A stretch of DNA of 64,000 nucleotides from Alisma plantago-aquatica (taxonomy: Eukaryota > Streptophyta > Magnoliopsida > Alismatales > Alismataceae): contig OY856411.1 in the NCBI GenBank assembly GCA_963693085.1, positions 64,229,001-64,293,000 on the forward strand. Direction: 5' to 3'. This document shows, piece after piece, positions 1-13,133 of this stretch. Every line of letters starts with the position of its first letter. Position 1 is the first letter of the stretch. The notes under the pieces were generated by a model. The model saw only the letters and a program-made list of their open reading frames with translations, did no database searches and had not been told where the DNA came from. The translations under genes were made by a program, and so were the position numbers.

Positions 1-1580
1 AGTTTGACCATGAGTTTGATGATTGTGATGATGATTATCGTGACGATGAGCACCCTAAAAATGTACACCTTGAGAATGACATTGCTGCAAGTTATATTGC
101 TTTATTACATAAATGTGCGCACATTTTAAAATGTATATCTTATGACTTATGTGTGCTTTTTGTCAATTTTAGCATGAGCATGTTCAACGTGAGGATCTTG
201 ATGAGCTTGATGTGCAACATCGTCAATGTGAAACAATAAGAGGCATCACCATGATGAACAAGTTACTAGAACAAAGGGGTAATAGACCGAATCTTGTCGT
301 TGAGTTTGATGATCAAGAAAATCTTATTGGGAAGAGACAATTCTTTTTTGTCATATCTATAAGATCTGACTCATAGAAAAATGAATGCAAATGTAGAATC
401 CTGACATAAAGTTGATCATGGCAAGAAAGACTTAATATGTAAGGAACTATGTGTGAGATATTATCATTTGTAGTGTTCTTCTTAAAGATATTTATAATTC
501 CACTTTTAAGAATATTTCATTAAGTATATAAACTTTGCAGAGCATATTTTAGGTGATGCAAGGTTGTGGCAGAGTACTAAGGAATAATAGGACAAATACG
601 ACAAGAGAATATATATGAAAGCACTGAGAAAAAAAATAAGTTAGCCACTAAGCAATGAAACTATCTTGACACGAAGGTGTAGGAGGTTTTTTTACGAAGA
701 GAAAAACTGACAGATTTAAAGTATTAAGCCTCATTCCTCATTTTGAATACATTCTTATGAATTAATTGTATTACATGTTTAATATATGTTTTAAACTAAC
801 TAGGCTATAACTAATTCTCAAAGAGAAAGGCATGCAACGAATGTACACAAACACACGATAGGTCCATGTGTCTATGCAAATCTTTATCCAAATCTATTGC
901 ATGCTTCTTCTTCTAAGCTTCGTACTCCTTGGATTGTTGAATCCTCTACTACTCCTGCACCTACTCCTGTACATCACCCTTGCCATGATTGATGTGTAGC
1001 TAGGAGGCAAACAAAATATGGACAAATAGACAACCCCAAAACTATTGAGGCATCAACAAAAATGATAAAATTCAACTCTCAGAGCAGTTCGTATTGATGA
1101 TTGTTATGTTTTACTTATCAATTACTATTATGATGGTTAGCGAAAGATACACAAGAAAAGGAAAGAAGGTAAGTTTATCCCTGAGGGAACAAGGGATGAA
1201 TCAACATATAGTTTAGGTAACCCAGAGCATCCTTGGTGTGCTAGGGATCTAGCACTAGTGTCGATATAAGAGCCTTCTTTGGGCCATCAGATCATAAGTG
1301 CAAAGCTATTCATAAAATAGGGATTCTTAGAAGAAAAGGTTCAAGAAGATAAAGTTTCATTCTTCTCAATCAGCTCCTCAAACAGTACTTGTGGTGCCTC
1401 ACCCTTCAACTGAGGTGAACCCTTCTGCGACATAGGTGGTCAGGAGTAATCCCATTGACCCACCACCTATCATGCCCGTCATAAGTATTTTTAAGACATT
1501 GTAGTCTTTTAGAATGATTTGTATAATATGTTTGAGTTTAGGTATATATAACACTCTATGCAAATTTGTAGGGGTTGAGG
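1..1580 (+). pseudogene. CACTA transposase C-terminal region (Transposase_24-like), decayed
   Basis: The broken + strand translation contains MMNKLLEQRGN near 250, then CGRVLRN plus an RTNTTREYI-like stretch near 560-620. These align with MMNKLIQQRGN and CGRVLRNYRTTLTRQYIWES in the opposite-strand element at 29636-30114. That motif is typical of the plant Ptta/En/Spm transposase domain. Near 1160-1250 a segment of the type GTRDESTYSLGNPEHPW follows, which also has a counterpart near 29100-29200. Many in-frame stops and frame changes show it is non-functional. The stretch 700-1120 holds only weakly matching remnants. Confidence 0.65.
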
Positions 1581-1594
1581 CCATGCCCTCTTTT

Positions 1595-2850
1595 ATTAAA
1601 AGGATATATCATTGCACTGAGAAAAACTTACCCACGCGTTGAAGGTGACATGATTCATGGTACTTTGCTTCCCGCAGATGTGGTTCGCATGACACCGAGC
1701 CTTGTCGAAGATGCTTGGAAGAAGACTGCACTGCCATATGACCACACGAGATGATAGGAGATGCAGAAGGTGACGTGGTTACATGGCCCAAAGTGGGAGT
1801 TGTCTATACTGATGTATGCTAAATTTACATTGTGTTTGTATCTGTATAGACATGAAAATTATTATGAGATTATATATATGCAGGACACAATGCCTAATAA
1901 ACCCCCTACAACTCATCCTCCACATCCACCTCCTCCTCAATTACCTGGTTGGCTTGCAAAGGACCTATTCAACTCTGTATGTGCTCATTGCAAAGGTATG
2001 GCAGCATGTATAGGAGACTTTGATGAAAGGTCACCTATGATGGTCCATATTGAGGAGGACATTTTTGGTCAACCCCATAATACTATTATATTTTTGCATG
2101 ATGTTTTATTGATGTTTACTTATGCTTGGTTGAATACATCTGTCATAGAAATTTGGATATGGTAAGATCTTATATAGATAAATACCTCATTTTGTTATAT
2201 ATTAATGCATAAATGATATACATTTTACAAACACTTACATAGGGTCTGTACAGAGTTCACATTGCCCATGTGGCATTTCTGGTTCCATCATCGATTAGTC
2301 GTGTGACTAAAGATCCTACATCTACTACCAAATACTATTGTACCACATTTAAATATTTTGGTAAAGCGGAAAAGGGCATGATGTTATCTCCATAAAACGT
2401 TGAGTGAGTTTACTTGCATTGCTTATAATTTGGACTTAAGAATTACATTTGATTGTGGATCTTAATTTTATTTTTATGCCTTCTTTTCACTTAGCAATAA
2501 CCAATGGGTGTTGTTGGTCATTGTCCCCATGATGCTATCTTTGCATTATCTAGATCCTAAGGGAGATGAAGTAGACAATGGACGACATGAATTGAAAAAA
2601 ATATTATTCATGTGAGTAAATTTTTATATTTATATCCATTTACATATACTATTACATGACTATTTACTAATGCAATTCAATGTGTTACATTAACATATAG
2701 GGCTATAAAAGATTTCAAAGGCTGGAGGAAAGGTGGACAAGAAAAAGAAAGAGATAATTTGGCAGGACGTTTATGTATTTTTCAAAATCCAATGCATACT
2801 TATGACAATTATGCTTACTTTTGTTTGTTGACGTTTTGTATGTTGAAATT
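1595..2850 (+). pseudogene. CACTA-borne Ulp1-like (C48) protease gene, decayed
   Basis: An exon at about 1595-1812 encodes a region ending in WPKW. It is followed by a likely intron (GTATGC at 1815 to TGCAG at 1882) and an exon starting DTMPNKPP with a Pro-rich stretch and PQLPGWLAKDLF. Downstream, about 2245-2400 gives a HVAFLVPSSISRV-like segment, and 2495-2560 gives NNQWVLLVIVPMM...YLDP, which resembles the Ulp1 core around the catalytic His and Asp. Here the expected His is Gln. A GWRKGGQ segment follows at about 2720. Plant CACTA and Mutator elements often carry Ulp1-like proteases. Stops and the changed His argue against activity. Confidence 0.6.
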
Positions 2851-2939
2851 CATAGTGCACTGTTAAAGATTATTGTTGGGCATCTATATGGAGATGATTT
2901 TTAGATATGGGGCACTAGACATCAACTACATATAAAATG

Positions 2940-2944
<5 letters not shown>

Positions 2945-3019
<75 letters not shown>
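2945..3019. repeat. (AT)n microsatellite
   Basis: About 75 bp of uninterrupted TA dinucleotides lie in the 3' part of the left CACTA element, downstream of the Ulp1-like segment. Confidence 0.95.
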
Positions 3020-3024
<5 letters not shown>

Positions 3025-3349
3025 GATCAACATAAGGAAATAGTCTCATTTGATAATATGAAAATATCAAACTTTTTTAATTATATATGTCATTCACTTT
3101 ACAAGTGATTGACATGAAAAATCCCTATACAACAGAATAGTTAGATGAGATACGAGCACAATGGGCACAAATCTTTATTAAGGAAGCAAACTTTGAATTT
3201 GATTGAGATAAAGAATGAGTTTTGTAAACTTTGATGTTATTATTTCTATATAGATATAGTGCTCATGACTCCTTCCAACTTTAAATTTGATGCGACTAAA
3301 TTATTGGTGTATATGTGAATGGTGATCATGTACATGTGTGTGAATTTAA

Positions 3350-3900
3350 AGATCAATAAAAACAATGAGAATTCTATTTCTACATGTCATGAGAATGGAA
3401 TTGGTACATTGTGCATGAAGTATCATGTGAGTGAATGTATCTGAAGATGAATGAATAGAATAATGTTTGCACATATGTTGAGAATGGAATTGGAGAATGG
3501 ATCATATATGTGGGTGAATTATGTTTGTTATTGCAGGTTTTGTAGGTTTGGTGGCCTGTTGTTAAGCTGAACTCACATGATGTTGTTAACCTATAGTTCA
3601 AAACTGTAGGTTCTACAACTTGCTGAATAGTCAGATAGCAGGTCTACAGACATGCTATTTAAAAATAATAAAACTAAGTCATAGTTGTGACAAAAAATTG
3701 ACATTATAGGTCTTCGTCGTCAGTTTTAGGGTGTAGATATCCTAATCATTGGTTGTGCGCAAAAAAAGCCGACATTTTAGATGCTAAAAAGGTGTCAGTT
3801 TGGTTTTTAAACTGACAAATTAGACACATTTAAAGGTTAGAAATATGACTTGGTATGGCTTTAAGACTTTAGGTAATGTTCAGAAACTGACGACTTAGAC
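3350..3900 (+). repeat. CACTA 3' subterminal region
   Basis: This non-coding stretch aligns with the reverse complement of 26640-26990. It contains short degenerate repeats built around GACATTTTAG, GTCAGTTT and CGACTTAG in both orientations, the usual layout of CACTA subterminal transposase-binding repeats. It ends at the duplicated target CTCCT (3900-3904). Confidence 0.6.
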
Positions 3901-3904
3901 TCCT
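3900..3904. other. Target-site duplication CTCCT (left copy)
   Basis: CTCCT sits immediately before the TG of the first LTR and recurs at 25784-25788, immediately after the CA of the third LTR. Confidence 0.85.
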
Positions 3905-4491
3905 TGTAACATACTCGATTCCAGACATATAGGCTAATCCTCCGTTCTTCTAGACCCCTATTTGATTATGTGGATATCCAATCTCTCTTTCCCCATTTTT
4001 CAGTTGTCTACCTTTGAATATCTAATTTTCACTGTGTTAGTACAAACAAAACCATATTTTGATCTTAAAACCTTATATTGACTCATTTAGGGATCCATGG
4101 AGTTGAAATCACACGATTTTTGCTAGTTTAATATTTCAATTAGGAAACTTATAAGTAATAATGATTATCTAGATTACTCTATCCTAGATTGGTGTATTAG
4201 GATAGACTTGGGTATCATATAAGACTAGGATCGAGTGTAGGTGGAAGATTTGACCACCTTTGACCATTAGATCTAATTCATTTCATTAAGTGAATGAATT
4301 ATGCACTATGGTTAAATAATAGCTAAAGTAACCTCAAACCCAAATCTAAGTCCATAATCAAGTTCCTCATAGCTTAATTAGTCAACCCTCAAAATTTGGG
4401 GTCATTTGGACATCAAAAGCACCCTTAATAGGACTCTAATAGATTTTATATGATTTAACCTATGGTTTGGTCGATTTAATTAATGTCATTT

Positions 4492-5646
4492 TGTCACGGC
4501 CTGGACTTCGGTCCAGGGCCGGGTTTTTGTCTCGTGGTCGGCCCGGTTCGGGTAGCCGGGTTACCGGGTAGGGGGACTTAGTCGTCCCCTACCTCTGCTC
4601 TTCTCATGGCTGGCAGGTGGTAAAATTCAGGGACTTTTCCCTAGTCTCCATCTCGTGTTTGGCTGAGTGATTCTTCACGTTCCCTTCGCCAACGAATTCT
4701 GCAGATCCCCGCAAACCCAATGACCTATTACTTAGCACCTATGGAGGCCTAAGGCAAAAACCCCTCTTTCTACCCAAAAACAGCCGCTGCTGCTCTCTTT
4801 CCTCACCATTGCTCCCCACCTCAAAGCCACTGAACCCTGAAGATTGTTCCAGTTTTGATCTACGACATCCACTCATTTGTACTCTCTGGTCAATTGCTTG
4901 CGTGGTCTCTATGGAGCTATGGACGACGCTGGTCTTCTTCTCTGGCAAGAATGCCGAGCAGCGGCAGTGCTCATCCCCTTAGCTCAATCCACTGTGAGGT
5001 AACCATCTATGGACCCCCCTCTTTCATTCAGTGTAATCAGTTTGCCTCGTATCGCTCTATGTGTCTGGTTCGACGAACTCACCATTCTCCCCTATTTTTG
5101 GGCCCCCACTGGTGAGAGTTTCATGGACCCCTGTCCTCGTGTTGGGCTATGGGACTCGCCGTGAGCTCATCTCAGATGGAATGAGTTTGCTTGGGGCCGC
5201 GCGAGGGTCTCTGAGACCACCTACCTGTCCAACCTCCACCTCGCATGCTTCTTCTGAGTTGTGGCCGTTCATCCCGAACCTCCTGAGTTTTTCGGTTCTT
5301 CAGCCTTAGGATCCATCGTCGTCGTCTCCGCGACGCATTGACTTGAAACACACAACATCATACGCTGTTTCCCTCCTTCCCGCGGCCAGGTTGTGCTGTT
5401 TCACCTCTTTGACGCCACCGCCGAGTCTCGTCCTGACAGTGGTGACCCCTAGTTTTCTGCTAGGGGCCGTTGGTTTCGCAGTGATTAGCCAAAACTAGCA
5501 GGATGGTTCCCACCCGTGAATGCACCAGGGTCGAACACCATGCCCTTAATGATCCAAGAGCCTCAAGCTCCATTGCTACGCCATGGCGCGAGAGACAGGG
5601 AAGTCAATCCCTGGGGTAAAAACCCAGTCTCGGCCATGGGTTCACA
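4492..5646. repeat. GC-rich block embedded in LTR A, bounded by direct repeats
   Basis: Within an AT-rich LTR this block is markedly GC-rich. It begins TGTCACGGCCTGG, ends GGGTTCACA, and is bounded by near-identical copies of TCATTTTGTCACGSCC (4486-4501 and 5647-5663). The same block is in LTR B (17550-18698) and LTR C (23127-24274), so it predates the element's transposition. It could be an old solo LTR or another captured insertion. No coding function is recognisable. Confidence 0.5.
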
Positions 5647-5665
5647 TCATTTTTGTCACGCCCAA

Positions 5666-8600
5666 TGTAAAGAAATGAAATCACTTCTCTACTAAAAATT
5701 TGAACAATAGAACCTCTAGTCCAAACACACTCAAAAGGTATGATGGAGTGAGTGTAAAATTTTTAAATCTTTATATAATGGTAACAAAAGACCAAAGTAT
5801 AATAGCGGAATAAAAATATGACTATAATCAATTATAAAACAAAGGGTTACAAACTTACAACATAAGGATCCATGTAGAGAAAATATAAACCACCTCAAGA
5901 TTGTATCCAAGCTTCATCATCTCAAGCTAAGTCTAGGTCATCACATCTTGTCATATAAGTCCTCCACCTAGGGTCGGAAGCATACCCCAGCAAAAGAGAA
6001 ACAAAAAGAGATATCAGCAAAAGCTGGTATGTGCATACTAAAATGCAAATTGAGCAATTTATAAAGAATGAGGGACATCAAAATAAAAGGCTTCCCATGT
6101 AAGAGATAAGGACTACCCAATCAGGCATAAGAGAAAAGAATCATCGTAACAAAAGGGATACTTGCCATTAAAATAATAAAGTAGTGCCACATAAGCACAT
6201 ATCAAGTTGTGGGCACATAACCCATCAACAATTTCATCAACCTGCATGCATGTGAGATAAGTATAACCCTAGAACAATATAAATAACCATGGCGGTCAAG
6301 AATCACACATCTTGCCCTGATGGTACATGGGCCAGGAATCACACATCCTGCCCTGGCATGGGGAATCACACATCCACCACCCAAAATATTATAATGTTGC
6401 CACATATTATAATGAGATGAAACCAATGCAATTATACTACTCTAGGATTACTGAATCACATAGCAGGAAAATGTAGAGGCAAGTAGAAAAGTATAGTCAA
6501 CATTATACAAGATTTTCCATATCACAGAATGGACAACATATGAAACCACCAATAAACCTCCACCTCACAGTGGGCATATACCATCAACTAGATCATCATG
6601 TACCATATCACAAGATAAGATTCCAAGAGATTATCCAAGATCAGAATAACCAAGATAGTTCACATGAACTAGGATAATAAGAGATAAGACATATTGTGTA
6701 GGCCAAATTCAAGAGAATGAAAAGATAGGTGAATTTCTCAACATTGAGTAATAGGGGATACAACTTACCACAACTTCATAGTTAAATGATCCAAAGTCAC
6801 CTCTAGATCCAAGCCTAGGCATCCAAAGCACCTATTAGCATATATGTGGGATTAGGGTTAGGTTTTCATTACTTATTCAAAACCCTAAAAATTTCCTTTT
6901 TATTATTAGTGAAAATAGGTTATCAAAACCATGCCATATTTTAGGTTATATTTTTCTGAGTTCAAAACATATTTTATTATATTTTTCTGACTTATCAATA
7001 TTTAGTTATGAATTATTCAAGTTATTATCTTATTAATTAGATCCATTAAAATCACCTCTTTAAAACATTAGTTTCAGTCAACAAAACTAATACCAGTAGA
7101 AATATTACATTTTTTTGAATTTATTGAATATTTACTTATATTTTTCTGATCAGTAATTAATTAGTTATGGATTTTACAAACCTGACCAATCAGAAAATTC
7201 CAATGATGCACGAAATATCCAGTTAGTGGTCCCCTGGCTGACTTGGCCCAATAATTGAAAGCCAACTAGGCCAGGCAGCGCGACCCGCGTTCAAGAAAAT
7301 AAAAATAGAGGGGAAAAGTCCAGAATACCCCTGACGAAAAATCAAAATCATGAGAGAAACAGAGGGGCATCCCAGACCAAACACACTAGGGATTCAACCC
7401 CCGATTCTTCTCCTTCGCCATGACGAGAGACAGCTCCAGAAGCTAGAATCAGAGATAAGAAAACCCCCTCATACCGGCCTCCCACTGGAAGCAAAGGTGC
7501 CCAACTTCATCGCGATCCGAAGACGAACTCAAGGAACCCGCAAACCATCAAAACCACGAAGAAAAATAAGAAATCGAACAGCAGATTCAAGACAAAATGG
7601 GAGAGAAGATTACAGGTAGGAAAAAAAAGAGGTGTTTTGGTATACCTCAAGTAGAGGCCGAATCGAAGGTGCAAGAGTCTTCACAGGCACGAGGGTAACT
7701 GACCTCTACCTCCTCGGGGCTTTGCGACAGCCTGGGCACCACCCACCACCCAAGCTCTCGGTGGCAGGGTGGTCAGAGTAGGGGAAACGTGCTCGAGGCC
7801 CAATGAGGTTGAACCAAGGCTAGAAACTCAAAGATGGGGCCACAAAGAAGGTCGGTGACCACTCCCTTGATGGTCCAATGACCCATAAGGGTGGAAACAC
7901 CATCCCAACGCCGGAAACAGGGGAAAGGCAATGCCGGGTATGGCAACGGCTGGATGGGTGACGAAACCCTACATATATGGCTTGATTGGTGTGAAATTTC
8001 TTAGGGAAAACAAAGGAGAAGAAATCGGTCAAAGATTCCGAGAGGAAAGGAAAATCCGGGGAAAGGAAATCGTGAGAACTGTAGTGCGTGAGAATTGAAA
8101 GGGGAAAGGAAGAAGAAGATTCGAGCACCGTTGGATCATCAATCCAATGGATGATATTAAATCCAAAACAGTGAGTCGTGTGACAAGGAAATTAACAGAA
8201 ATCTTATACAAACCGAAATCCTATTAAAATAGGGATGTAATTAATTTCCTATTTTTTCTCTCCTCTTTAGAGGGTACAAACCAACTCCAATTTGGATGAA
8301 ATTTTTCACAGAGGCTGAATAAAGTATGTAGATTCCGTATCTCCAATTAGATTTCACTTTTGGCAACATTAGATATGTTATTTAATTTATTCTTTATTTC
8401 TCTTTCTAGATGCATTAATGACTCATGGATTAACCAAATTGGATGAAACTTTATCCACAAGTTAACTTAAGTGTGTTGAATACAAATTTGCCATCAATTT
8501 TACATATTAGAGTTCTTTAATCATTTATTTAATATTTTGAAGGTTCTACATATTTTCTCTCACCTGATATCACCTTTTAAGCAAACTTTCTCCAAGTTGG

Positions 8601-9051
8601 ATGAAAATTCACCCAAATGCTATATTTATTATGTAGATCACGAATCTAAGATTATTTTACTCTTTTGGAGTCATGAATTATATTTATTTATTAATTACAC
8701 CTTTTAGGCAATTTCTCTCTCCTAACTTACCATATTATTTCAAGGATGTCCAAATTAATTAAAAATTGACATGTAAACTTATTTTAATGTGTAGATTACG
8801 AATTTAAATTTTATTCTTTATTTTTAAGCTTTCTTACATGGGATCTGTCATATGGCCCATTAGAGGCCCATTAGATCATTATGCATCCAATTAAGTTATT
8901 TATCATCGTGTTATCACCAAATGAATTATATGACTTATTTGATTACCTTATTCCTGTATTTGATTATTAGGATCATACTAACTCCAACCTTGCTTGGTCA
9001 AACCCAAAAGGTCAAAGTTTTAAGGTAGGGTCCAAGATCCGGTATGTTACA
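5666..9051 (-). repeat. 3' LTR of the nested LARD
   Basis: A 3386-bp LTR, TGTAAAG...TATGTTACA on the + strand and TGTAACATACC...CTTTACA in element orientation. It has a 16-bp insertion near 6475 relative to the right LTR. The open frames inside (for example 7350-7619 and 7820-8128) do not match any protein I know and are best read as chance frames in a GC-richer leader. Confidence 0.92.
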
Positions 9052-9756
9052 GCACTCCACCCCTTAAAAAGGATTTCGTCCTCGAAATCTATTGATTAAA
9101 GCATCAACATCTAACTACTCTGCACCCCTTAAAAAGGATCAACCTAACAAGTCAAACTAAACATCTTTTTAAAGCTACCCACATCTATTAGTTATGAAAG
9201 TTCTAGATATTTTTATTATTTATGTATCCAACTATAGTCATGCCATCAAGGGTTGAGTTATAGGTCCTTGTGTATATAACCTATCAACCCTACATGAATA
9301 TCAAAAGTCAAGGGGTAGGTCAACTGTACCATTATATCATTTCTAGTCACAACTTCCAAGTCAAAACTAGGTTTAGAGCTAGGTTTAGGGTTTTACTACC
9401 AAAACTTCTCATATCACTTCATTGTGATTTAGTTTAGGAAACTTCGATGAAATCTAATTTTTTTTGTACATATATTAGTATAATGAAAATAAATTTTTTT
9501 GTTGATGAAAACATTGCGATGTAAAACCAACATGCTAGCAAAAATCAATATGAGAACCGAGTCACAATTTATCCATATCAAGGTCTTCTCATAACCTAAT
9601 CTTATCCTCAAAACAAACCTTATTTTACAAAAAGATCCTCATTGATCAAATCTGGGTTCAACATCTCACTTAGAGGTAACTAGAAAAGTCAAGGGTTCTA
9701 ATGGGAGACAAAATTGAAATAGTCGATTCTGACTACCATGGGCTCTGATACCATGT
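9052..9756 (-). mobile_element. Short internal region of the nested LARD
   Basis: About 705 bp between the LTRs. At the 3' end in element orientation it keeps a TTTCGAGGACGAAATCC-like stretch and the polypurine tract AAGGGGTGGAG (9055-9065). At the 5' end is the primer-binding site (9740-9753). The rest is AT-rich and non-coding. Confidence 0.85.
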
Positions 9757-12700
9757 TGTAAAGAAGTGAAATCACTTCTCTACTAAAAATTTGAACAATA
9801 GAAACTCCAGTCCAAACACACTCAAAAGGTATGATGGAGTGGGTGTAAAATTTTCAAATCTTTATATAATGCTAACAAAAGACCAAAGTATAGCAGCAGA
9901 ATAAAAACATGACTATATTCAATTATAAAACAAAGGGTTACAAACTTACAATATACAGATCCATGTAGAGGAAATCTAAACCACCTCAAGATTGTCTCCA
10001 AGCTTCATCATCTCAAGCTAAGTCTAGGTCATCACATCTTGTCATCCAAGTCCTCCACCTAGGGTTGGAAGCATACCCCAGAAAAAGAGAAACAAAAAGA
10101 GATATCAGCAAAAGCTGGTATGTGCATACTAAAAAGCAAATTGAACAATTTATAAAGAATGAGGGACATCAAAATAAAAGGCTTCCCATACAAGAAATAA
10201 GGACTACCCAATCGGGCATAAAAGAAAAGAATCATCATAACAAAAGGGTTACTTGCCATTAAAACAAAATAGTAGTGCCACATAAGCACATATCAAGTTG
10301 TGGGCACATAACCCATCAACAATTTCATCAATCTGCATGCATGTGAGATAAGCATAGCCCTAGAACAATATAAATTACAATGGCGATCAAGAATCACACA
10401 TCTTGCCCTGATGGTACATGGGCCTAGAATCACACATCCTGCCCTAGCATGGGGAATCACACATTCACCACCCAAAATATTATAATGTTGCCACATATTC
10501 TAATGAGATGAAACCAATGCAATTATACTACTCTAGGATTACTGAATCACATAGTAGGAAAAGTATAGTCAACATTATACAAAATTTGCCATATCACAGA
10601 ATGCACAACATATGAAACCACAAATAAACCTCCACCTCATAGTGAGCATATACCATCAACAAGATCATCATGTACCATATCACAAGATAAGATTCCAAGA
10701 GATTATCCAAGATCAGAAAACCAAGATAGTTCACATGAGCTAGGATAATAAGAGATAAGACATATTGTGTAGGCCAAATTCAAGAGAATGAAAAGATAGG
10801 TGAATTGCTCAACATTGAGTAATAGGGGATACAACATACCTCAACTTCATAGTTAAATGATCCAAAGTCACATCTAGATCCAAGCCTAGGCATCCAAAGC
10901 ACCTATTAGCATATATGTGGGATTAGGGTTAGGTTTCCATTACATATTCAAAACCCTAAAAATTGCTTTTTTATTATTAGTGAATTAGGTTATCAAAGCC
11001 ATGCAATATTTTAGGTTATATTTTCCTGAGTTCAAAACATACTTTATTATATTTTTGTAACTTATCAATATTTAGTTATGAATTATTCAAGTTATTATCT
11101 TATTAATTAGATCCATTAAAATCACCTCTTTAAAACATTAGTTTCAAACAAAAAAACCAATACCATTAGAAATCTTACATTTTTTTGAATTTATTGAATA
11201 TTTATTTATATTTTTCTGATCAGTAATTAATTAGTTATGGATTTTACAAACCTGACCAATCAGAGAATTCCAATGATGCATGAAAAATCCAGTTAGTGGT
11301 CCCCTGGATGACTTGTCCCAATAACTAAAAACCAAATAAGCCAAGTCAATAGGCAGCTCGACCCGTGTTCAAGAAAAGAAAAATAGAGGGGAAAAGTCCA
11401 GAATACCCCTGACGAAAAATCAAAATCATGAGAGAAAAAGAGGGGCATCTCAAACCAAACACACCAGGGATTCAACCCCCGATTCTTCTCATTCTCCATG
11501 ATGAGAGACAGCTCTAGAAGATAGAATCAGAGATCAGAAAATCCCCTCATACCGGCCTCCCAATGGCGGCAAAGGTGCCCAACTTCATCGCGATCCGAAG
11601 ACGAACTCAAGGAACCCGCAGACCATCAAAACCACGAAGAAAAATAAGAAATCGAACAGCAGATTCAAGACAAAACAGGAGAGAAATTTATAGGTAGGAA
11701 AAAAAGAGGTGTTTTGGTATACCTCAAGCAGAGGCCGAATCGAAGGTGCAAGAGTCTTCACAGGCACGAGGGTAACTGACCTTTGCCTCGTCGGGGCTTT
11801 GCGACAGCCTGGGCACCGCCCACCACCCAAGATCTCGGTGGCAGGGAGGTCAAAGTAGGGGAAACATGCTTGAGGCCTAATGAGGCCAAACAAAGGCTAG
11901 AAACTCAAAGATGGGGTCACAAAGAAGGTCGGTGACCACTCCCTTGATGGTCCAATAACCCATAGGGGTGGCAACACCCTCCCGACACCAGAAATAGGGG
12001 AAAGGCGACGCCGGATATGGCTACGGCTGGATGGGTGACGAAACCCTATATATATATATGGCTTGATTGGTGCGGAATTTCTCAGGGAAAACAAAGGAGA
12101 AGAAATCGGTCGAAGATTCAGAGAGGAAAGGAAAATCTAGGGAAAGGAAATCGTGAGAACTGTAGTGCGTGAAAACTGAAAGGGGAAAGGAAGAAGAAGA
12201 TCCGAGCACCGTTGGATCATAAATCCAATGGATGATATTAAATCCGAAACAGGTTGGTCGTGTGACAAAGAAAATAATAGAAATCTTATACAAATCGAAA
12301 TCCGATTAAAATAGGGATGTAATTAATTTCCTATTTTCTGTCTCCTCTTTAGAGGGTGCAAACCAACTCCAATTTTGATAGATTTTTTCACAGAGGCTGA
12401 ATGAAGCATGTAGATTCCGAATCTCCATATAGATTTCACTTTTCGCAACATTAGATATGTTATTTAATTTATTCTTTATTTCTCTTTTTAGATGCATTAA
12501 TGACTCATGGATTAACCAAATTGGATGAAACTTCATCAACAAGTTAACTTAAGTGTGTTGAATATAAACTTGCCATCAATTTTACATATTAGAGTTGTTT
12601 GAGCATTTATTTAGTATTTTGAAGGTTCTACATATTTTTTCTCTCCTGATATCACCTTTTAAGCAAGCTTTCTCCAAATGGGATGAAAATTCACCCACAG

Positions 12701-13133
12701 GCTATATTTATTATATAGATCATGAATCTAAGATTATTTTCCTCTTTTGGAGTCATGAATTATATTTATTTATTAATTAAACCTTTTAGGCAATTTCTCT
12801 CTCCTAACTTATCATATTATTTCAAGGTTGTCCAAATTATTTAAAAATTAACATGTAAACTTATTTTAATGTGTAGATAACGAATTTGAAGTCAATTCTT
12901 TATTTTGAAGCTTTCTTACAAGGGTTTTGTCATATGGCCCATTAGAGGCCTATTAGATCATTATGCATCCAATTAAGTTATTTATGATCTTGCTATCACC
13001 AAATGAATTATATGACTTATATGATTACCTTATTCCTGTATTTCATTATTAGGATCATACTAACCCCGACCTTTCTTGGTCAAACTTAAAAGGTCAAACT
13101 TTTAAGCTAGGGTCCAAGATCTGGTATGTTACA
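9757..13133 (-). repeat. 5' LTR of the nested LARD
   Basis: A 3377-bp LTR, collinear with 5666-9051 throughout. It ends ...TATGTTACA directly before the second CCCAA target copy. Confidence 0.92.

Larger units (their letters stand above)
1..3904 (+). mobile_element. CACTA (En/Spm) element, left part, 5' end outside window
   Basis: This is the 3' portion of a CACTA DNA transposon read on the + strand. The order is an acidic Asp-rich stretch (1-100), a transposase C-terminal domain (about 165-700), an Ulp1-like segment (1595-2850), then an AT-rich 3' leader with short subterminal repeats. The same order occurs on the - strand at 26186-30400, which is how I recognise it. The element is interrupted after 3904 by an LTR-retroelement cluster and resumes at 25789. 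Its 5' half, with the TNP2 transposase, would lie to the left of the window. All reading frames carry stops. Confidence 0.85.
5666..13133 (-). mobile_element. Nested LARD-like LTR retroelement, complete
   Basis: This element lies within LTR A of the host retroelement and is flanked by CCCAA (5661-5665 and 13134-13138). Two long LTRs (5666-9051 and 9757-13133) enclose only 705 bp. Primer-site and polypurine positions place it on the - strand: TGGTATCAGAGCCC is at 9740-9753 next to the right LTR, and AAGGGGTGGAG at 9055-9065 is next to the left LTR. No gag or pol is present, so it is non-autonomous. By eye the LTR pair differs at roughly 17 of the first 235 positions, so the insertion is not recent. 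Confidence 0.92.

Noticed and set aside
7820..8211. Overlapping open frames in the nested LARD LTR (also 11585-12293)
   Set aside because: Low-complexity Ser/Phe-rich frames that differ between the paired LTRs; no known protein similarity.
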